64,000 nucleotides of DNA, taken from contig NZ_SLZR01000014.1 in assembly GCF_004341165.1 (NCBI RefSeq), forward strand, positions 1 to 64,000, written 5' to 3'. The notes under the pieces were generated by a model. That model did not search any database, was not told where the DNA came from, and was given only the letters and a program-made list of their open reading frames with translations. This document shows, piece by piece, positions 59,887-64,000 of the stretch. The position numbers and the translations under genes are program-made. The DNA comes from Reinekea marinisedimentorum. GTDB lineage: Bacteria > Pseudomonadota > Gammaproteobacteria > Pseudomonadales > Natronospirillaceae. The stretch's first letter is position 1. Each line of letters starts with the position of its first letter.

Positions 59887-61551
59887 ATGCCAAATAGCCA
59901 GCGAACCGAACTAATTTCAGCCAACAGCAGCATCAAACTCGCAACAGAAGATAACCTCGGAGTTGCCAGTGCCTTGCTTTCAAAATCCAGCTCACCGGTT
60001 GAGCTGTCCTATGAGCTGCTGCAGAACCTTGTCGAAGCCGAAGGCTACGGCAGCTGGAAGCCTGTGCCCGGTGCTCTAGAAGACATTATCAGGGCGTTTG
60101 AAGCAGAAGAAGAAACCTCTATTGTTTTCGCCACACGTGTTGATGCCACCTGGGAGTTCACCGTATCGCCCGATCATATGGTTGTCGAAATTGACGCCCA
60201 GCCGGCCATGGGTGGCATTGCGCTGAATGCAAAGCTGCTGGAAACCGAGCTGCTGGCACTCAATATTGAACCGAAGAGGATTAACCGCAGAGCATTAAAG
60301 AAGCTGGAAAGTATCAGCGAGCGGACAATCACCATTGTCGCCGCGGGTAAGCCGCCCAAAACCGGGGAGGCGACCTCTTTCGAACCATTGATTTCAGATA
60401 TCGACGAAACCTACGAGCCGAAAGAAGATGACACCGGCCGCATCGACTTTTTATCCGGCAGAACCTACACCACCATCGCCGCCGGCACCCCCTTAATGAA
60501 GCGCACCCCTCCCGGCAAAGGCAAGATCGGCATGGATATCTATGGGCAGCTGATCCCCTCTGAAATCGGTGAGGATATCCCCTTCGCTAGCGACATGCCC
60601 GGCACCGAGGTTTCTGCAGCCGACCCAAACATACTCATTGCCAGCGTGTCCGGCCACCCTATCCTGTTTGAAGACGGTGCCAGGGTGGATCAGACTCTGA
60701 AATTCAAAGAAGTCGGTTTGAATACCGGCCATATTACCTTTGATGGCTCGCTGGAGATCAGCGGCGATGTCCGTACCGATATTCGAATCAATGTCACCGG
60801 TGATGTTTTTGTGAAGGGTGTGGTTGAACGTGCAACCATCAAGGCGGGGCACAACATCCACATTGCTGGCGGTGCGCTGGGCGACATCAACCTCAATACT
60901 CAGGAAGAAAACTACTCTGAGTGCCGCCTGATCGCCTATGGCTCTATCAGTGTCCGCTACGCCAACCTGGCAAAAATTCAGGCACAAAAAGACATCTCTA
61001 TTCGCGAGTATGCGTTCAACTCCCAGCTGCGTGCCGGCTCTCATATCTTACTTGGCCAAAGTGGCGGCAAGGGTAATCTGGTGGGTGGCAGCGCAATCGC
61101 AGGGCATGCTATTAATGCAAAAATTCTTGGCAGCAAGGCCTATCTACATACCCGCCTAAGAGTTGGGGCCTCACGGGAAGAACTTCAGCATGTGCTCAAT
61201 TTAAAACAGTTACACGCTAAGCGCGTCGAAAAAGCCAAAAAGCTGAAGGGCATACTGCTTGAGCTTAAAGAAAAAATCGAAAGAGATACGGCCGACGATG
61301 AAGAGCACTACCGCGCACGAAAGATTCACGGCACCCTGATTCAAATTAAAGAAGACCTGGATGACATCGAGGAGCGCATCAGCACTATCGACTTCGCAAC
61401 CTTCAAAGACGATGCACCCAATATAGCGGCCACCCTTAAATGCTATCCGAACTGCTACATCACGATTAATGGCGCAGTCTATAAATCAGAAAGGGAGCAC
61501 CGGGCCATTTCTTTCGTAAAAGAGCAGGGCCGGATTACTGCGAAGAAATAA
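59887..61551 (+). CDS. FapA/DUF342 family protein
   Basis: A 554-residue soluble protein of the FapA (DUF342) family. The N-terminal half has repeated beta segments; GRIDFLSGRTYTTIAAGTPLMKRTPPGKGKIGMDIYGQ (near residue 180-215) is the DUF342 core. Right-handed beta-helix-like repeats follow (GSLEISGDVRTDIRINVTGDVFVKGVVE), then a long coiled coil (about 440-500, KRVEKAKKLKGILLELKEK). Function is not settled; members occur near polymer or motility genes. It stands alone and ends at a hairpin (61552-61570). Confidence 0.8.
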   Translation: MPNSQRTELISANSSIKLATEDNLGVASALLSKSSSPVELSYELLQNLVEAEGYGSWKPVPGALEDIIRAFEAEEETSIVFATRVDATWEFTVSPDHMVVEIDAQPAMGGIALNAKLLETELLALNIEPKRINRRALKKLESISERTITIVAAGKPPKTGEATSFEPLISDIDETYEPKEDDTGRIDFLSGRTYTTIAAGTPLMKRTPPGKGKIGMDIYGQLIPSEIGEDIPFASDMPGTEVSAADPNILIASVSGHPILFEDGARVDQTLKFKEVGLNTGHITFDGSLEISGDVRTDIRINVTGDVFVKGVVERATIKAGHNIHIAGGALGDINLNTQEENYSECRLIAYGSISVRYANLAKIQAQKDISIREYAFNSQLRAGSHILLGQSGGKGNLVGGSAIAGHAINAKILGSKAYLHTRLRVGASREELQHVLNLKQLHAKRVEKAKKLKGILLELKEKIERDTADDEEHYRARKIHGTLIQIKEDLDDIEERISTIDFATFKDDAPNIAATLKCYPNCYITINGAVYKSEREHRAISFVKEQGRITAKK

Positions 61552-61571
61552 GGCAGCGGTTAACGCTGCCC
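61551..61571 (+). terminator. Hairpin, first of two direct copies
   Basis: GGCAGCG-GTTAA-CGCTGCC forms a 7-bp stem directly after the DUF342 stop. A nearly identical copy (one base differs) lies at 61629-61649, so the two flank the short repeat. Confidence 0.6.
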
Positions 61572-61572
61572 C

Positions 61573-61628
61573 AGGTTGTCGATAACCCCCGTCGCCGAAA
61601 AGGTAGCGGTAACTTTGTCATCAGTCTG
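61573..61628 (-). repeat. Dispersed repeat, short form (56 bp)
   Basis: On the minus strand CAGACTGATGACAAAGTT... joined directly to TACCTTTTCGGCG...GACAACCT, the same two ends as the 159-bp element at 21189-21347 (22 of 23 and 30 of 33 bases identical). The 103-base middle is absent. It is flanked by 21-bp direct repeats (20 identical). Confidence 0.85.
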
Positions 61629-61649
61629 AGGCAGCGATTAACGCTGCCC
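61629..61649 (-). terminator. Hairpin at the end of ddl, second direct copy
   Basis: GGCAGCG-ATTAA-CGCTGCC stem. The ddl stop (61638-61640) and its last three codons lie inside it, so the repeat forms the end of the ddl gene. Confidence 0.6.
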
Positions 61650-62717
61650 TTGAAAATCTTCAATTGCCAGACTGATCAACCGGTCGATCAGATCAGAATA
61701 AGAAAGGCCACTGGCCTCCCACAACTTAGGGTACATGCTGATTTTGGTGAAACCCGGCAGTGTGTTCACTTCGTTGATGATGATTTGCTCATCGTCGGTT
61801 ACAAACATATCAACCCTGGCCAGGCCGCGACACTCCAGCGCTTCAAAGACCGCAATCGAAGTCTGCTGAATCTTCTCCAGCAGGCTGTCCGAAACCTTTG
61901 CCGGCAAACTTAGGGTAGCGCCGTTTTCATCAATGTATTTAGCCTTGTAATCGTAAAAGCTGACATTGGAGATAATCTCACCAACGACCGATGCCTCAGG
62001 GAAATCATTACCCAACACCGCACATTCCAGCTCGCGGCCAACAATGCCTTTTTCAACCAGTAATTTGCGATCAAAGCGGAACGCCAGATCAATGGCAGCA
62101 GCCAGCTCAGAGCGGTTGGCGGCCTTGCTGACACCTATGGAAGACCCCATATTAGCTGGCTTCACGAATACCGGGTAACTGAAGCGATCTTCAATGCGCT
62201 GCAGATCGGCTTCAGAAAAACGGGAATCGCGCAGGGTGATGAAATCGGCAACGTCGATACCTGCCTGCATCAGAATACGCTTGGTGAAATCTTTATCCAT
62301 GCCGACAGCAGAGCTGAGAATGCCACTGCCAACACAGGGAATATTGGCCAGCTTGGCCAGTCCCTGAACGGAACCGTCTTCACCATAAGGGCCATGTAGA
62401 ATTGGAAACAACACATCCAGCTGATTGCCTGCGGCCTCTGCCTCCAGGCATTGCAGTTCGCCGGATTGATCGCCGGCAACCAGCGTGACCGGCAGTGCTT
62501 CCGTTTGCAGCGAGATTGTTTCAGGGTCATCGCCGTTGATAAAGGTTTCTGCGGATTCGTTCAGTAACCACTTACCATCGGAAGTGATACCTATCTTTAC
62601 GACCTCATACTTGTCGTTATCAATTGCTGCCATAATGCTCTTGGCAGATTGCAGCGAAACCTGATGCTCTGCAGACCGGCCACCAAATAACAGCCCGACT
62701 TTTATTTTTTTACTCAC
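61638..62717 (-). CDS. ddl: D-alanine--D-alanine ligase
   Basis: Joins two D-alanines with ATP for peptidoglycan in the cytoplasm. A 359-residue ATP-grasp enzyme. VGLLFGGRSAEHQVSLQSAKS (residues 5-25) starts it; VLFPILHGPYGEDGSVQG lies near 108; VFVKPANMGSSIGVSKA is near 175 (ATP and Lys); ELECAVLGND and IINEVNTLPGFTKISMYP near 320 end the active site. The length fits DdlA-type enzymes. The C-terminus is coded by a repeated hairpin. Confidence 0.96.
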   Translation of the reverse strand: MSKKIKVGLLFGGRSAEHQVSLQSAKSIMAAIDNDKYEVVKIGITSDGKWLLNESAETFINGDDPETISLQTEALPVTLVAGDQSGELQCLEAEAAGNQLDVLFPILHGPYGEDGSVQGLAKLANIPCVGSGILSSAVGMDKDFTKRILMQAGIDVADFITLRDSRFSEADLQRIEDRFSYPVFVKPANMGSSIGVSKAANRSELAAAIDLAFRFDRKLLVEKGIVGRELECAVLGNDFPEASVVGEIISNVSFYDYKAKYIDENGATLSLPAKVSDSLLEKIQQTSIAVFEALECRGLARVDMFVTDDEQIIINEVNTLPGFTKISMYPKLWEASGLSYSDLIDRLISLAIEDFQGQR

Positions 62718-62803
62718 CTACTGAAACCTTTACTGTTTATCCGGGCAGTATTGTTTCAAATTTCCTGCAATACAGCGAGCGATCCGCAGCATTAAGCCTT
62801 CAT

Positions 62804-63445
62804 TTAAAGCACATAAAACAGTATTGCGAAATAATGCAAAATGGCTCCCGCCAGTACAAAGAGGTGCCAAATGGCATGGTTAAACGGGATTCGCTTGTTC
62901 GCATAAAACAGAACGCCGCCAGTGTAGGCCAGACCACCGGCGACAATGAGCCCCAGACCCGCGGCACTCATATTGGTGATGAGTGGCTTAGCGGCAACAA
63001 CGGCAACCCAGCCCATCGTCAGATAAAGGCCAACCATTAGAGCTCTGTATTTTTTCGCTGGTGACAACTGCAGCACAGTGCCAACAACGGTCAGCCCCCA
63101 GACGACACAAAACAAAGACCAACCCCACGTGCCGTTTAATGTAACCAGTGTAAGCGGCGTATAAGAGCCGGCGATCAAATAAAGTATGGCGATGTGGTCT
63201 GCCTGGCGAAGTACCTTTCGCGCAGGCGCATACTGAATAGCGTGGTACAGCGTTGAAGCTAAAAACATGGTAATCAGTGTCGAGCCGTAAATAGAGGCGC
63301 TCACAATCTGCCACGCTGTGCCGTTACCGATGGTCATGACCAACATTACTATCAGCCCGGCAATCGCGAGGACGGCACCGATTCCGTGAGTGAGGCTGTT
63401 TGCCCATTCTTCCAGTGAGCTGTATCTGGGTAGTGCTTCTGCCAT
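62804..63445 (-). CDS. Hemolysin III / TrhA family membrane protein
   Basis: A 213-residue inner-membrane protein of the PAQR/HlyIII family with seven helices. EEWANSLTHGIGAVLAIAGLIV (near residue 10), FLASTLYHAIQ (near 60), and HAIWHLFVLAGAILHYFAILFYV (near 190) carry the three conserved His that bind zinc. Although named hemolysin, E. coli TrhA acts in lipid/membrane homeostasis. AAGGAAAG precedes the ATG, and an operator-like dyad lies upstream. Confidence 0.9.
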   Translation of the reverse strand: MAEALPRYSSLEEWANSLTHGIGAVLAIAGLIVMLVMTIGNGTAWQIVSASIYGSTLITMFLASTLYHAIQYAPARKVLRQADHIAILYLIAGSYTPLTLVTLNGTWGWSLFCVVWGLTVVGTVLQLSPAKKYRALMVGLYLTMGWVAVVAAKPLITNMSAAGLGLIVAGGLAYTGGVLFYANKRIPFNHAIWHLFVLAGAILHYFAILFYVL

Positions 63446-63464
63446 CTGGCTTTCCTTTATATTT

Positions 63465-63482
63465 AATATACAAGTGTATATT
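63465..63482. promoter_or_regulatory. Perfect 18-bp dyad before the hemolysin III gene
   Basis: AATATACA-AG-TGTATATT, perfect 8-bp arms around two bases. Located 20-37 bases before the start, so probably a repressor operator of TetR style. No regulator gene is adjacent in the window. Confidence 0.45.
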
Positions 63483-63730
63483 TTAAAGATTATCAGCGAT
63501 ATTAATATGACAGTTTAGCAATTGAACCAATAATTTACCTTTCTGGCTGCGAGCTCTGTCTTATTTTCAATAAAGTCCTGAATCACGATGCATTATTGAA
63601 CACGAAGCAACAGACGCTACCAAACCCAGCAGCATTAGCCAGCTCAGGAAGCATGAACCACACAATTTTAATGATGAAAATACGATTAAACCGATGCTGC
63701 AGTGGCGTCACTGCGTTTTTGAAAGGCAAA
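63483..63730. other. Intergenic, no supported gene
   Basis: No open frame with a ribosome binding site; stop codons in all frames within ~50 codons. The left part would hold the hemolysin III promoter. Confidence 0.4.
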
Positions 63731-63761
63731 AAAAAGACCGCCTCCCCCAGCGGTCTTTAAG
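63731..63761 (-). terminator. Terminator, reading leftward
   Basis: AAAGACCGC and GCGGTCTTT form a 9-bp perfect stem around CTCCCCCA, with a run of A before it on the plus strand, that is a T-run after it on the minus strand. Confidence 0.75.
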
Positions 63762-63840
63762 GTTTACAGTGGTTAACTCCCGGATAGCCTAACGGTCGAA
63801 CGTTTACACACTGTTAAATCGGTTTCAGTTGCGGTGAGAA

Positions 63841-63863
63841 AAAAAACCCCACATTGAGTGGGG
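63841..63863 (-). terminator. Second terminator, reading leftward
   Basis: CCCCAC-ATTGA-GTGGGG, 6-bp stem, with eight A before it on the plus strand (T-run on the minus strand). It should end the transcript of a gene extending from the right edge. Confidence 0.75.
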
Positions 63864-63913
63864 CAAAGCTAGTACCGCAGCTTACTCGACACTGTTTTCG
63901 CTACCCTGCCCAA

Positions 63914-64000
63914 CTAAGGCAGAACAGCAGAATTCGTCATTGACGATGGAGACTGAACAAAAAACTGAATCGTTATATCCGCTTCAATTGGCTCCGGTTC
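63914..64000 (-). CDS. Possible C-terminal end of a gene entering from the right
   Basis: On the minus strand the only frame open from the window edge runs 28 codons (EPEPIEADITIQFFVQSPSS...) to TAG at 63914, followed by two leftward terminators. Too short to identify. Partial. Confidence 0.35.
   Translation of the reverse strand, partial: EPEPIEADITIQFFVQSPSSMTNSAVLP

Noticed and set aside
1-64000. CRISPR array, tRNA or rRNA genes
   Set aside because: No regularly spaced direct repeats and no tRNA- or rRNA-like sequence were found on either strand.

Overview
The window reads as a stretch of chromosome from a free-living, probably marine or salt-tolerant, nitrogen-fixing gammaproteobacterium. 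Supporting signs are the Azotobacter/Pseudomonas-stutzeri-like nif organisation (nifL-nifA, rnfABCDGEH, nifF, cowN, nifB-fdxN-nifQ), several sodium-coupled transporters (Na/Pi, AGCS and NSS families), a heparinase II/III-type polysaccharide lyase, and an AlgQ-like solute-binding protein. No rRNA, tRNA or CRISPR was seen. The organism itself cannot be named from the sequence alone.

Layout. 1-0.45 kb: the end of an IS30-family insertion sequence. 0.8-4.1 kb: a diguanylate cyclase, then draG-draT, the enzyme pair that reversibly ADP-ribosylates dinitrogenase reductase. 4.1-26.5 kb: mixed metabolic and transport genes (Na/Pi symporter, aldose dehydrogenase, NnrU, polysaccharide lyase, porin, aminotransferase, a short IucA/IucC-like protein, lipoprotein hydrolase, nitroreductase, DMT, AGCS and LysE transporters, two solute-binding proteins without a transporter, Lrp and PadR regulators). 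26.6-32.3 kb: nifU-nifS-nifV-nifW-nifZ, an opposing ygbA-like gene, and nifM. 32.3-37.2 kb: HDOD protein, DMT transporter, an unrecognised seven-helix membrane protein with an MDR oxidoreductase, and a DUF6817-like protein. 37.4-50.4 kb: yrbL-like gene, cowN, nifF, the rnf operon (minus strand), then nifLA and nifB-fdxN-nifQ (plus strand). 50.9-64 kb: LysR regulator, a formate/nitrite channel fused to CBS domains, NSS transporter, amino-acid ABC binding protein and permease, LysE exporter, DEAD-box helicase, FapA/DUF342 protein, D-Ala-D-Ala ligase and hemolysin III.

How it works together. Under nitrogen limitation NifL/NifA would control sigma-54 promoters. I can read matched NifA sites (TGT-N10-ACA) and -24/-12 elements (GG-N10-GC) before nifU, nifF, rnfA and nifB, with weaker candidates before nifL and draG. 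NifU/NifS make Fe-S clusters, NifB/FdxN/NifQ/NifV build FeMo-co, NifM/NifW/NifZ mature the nitrogenase proteins, Rnf and NifF supply low-potential electrons, CowN protects against CO, and DraT/DraG switch the enzyme off and on. The structural genes nifHDK and nifENX are not in the window and must lie elsewhere.

Less ordinary items are: a two-copy dispersed repeat (159-bp and 56-bp forms sharing the same ends, one flanked by 21-bp direct repeats); an FNT channel fused to CBS domains with a likely internal start and a translationally coupled 19-codon leader ORF; a GGGGCC microsatellite in a porin; and two adjacent orphan sugar-binding proteins.
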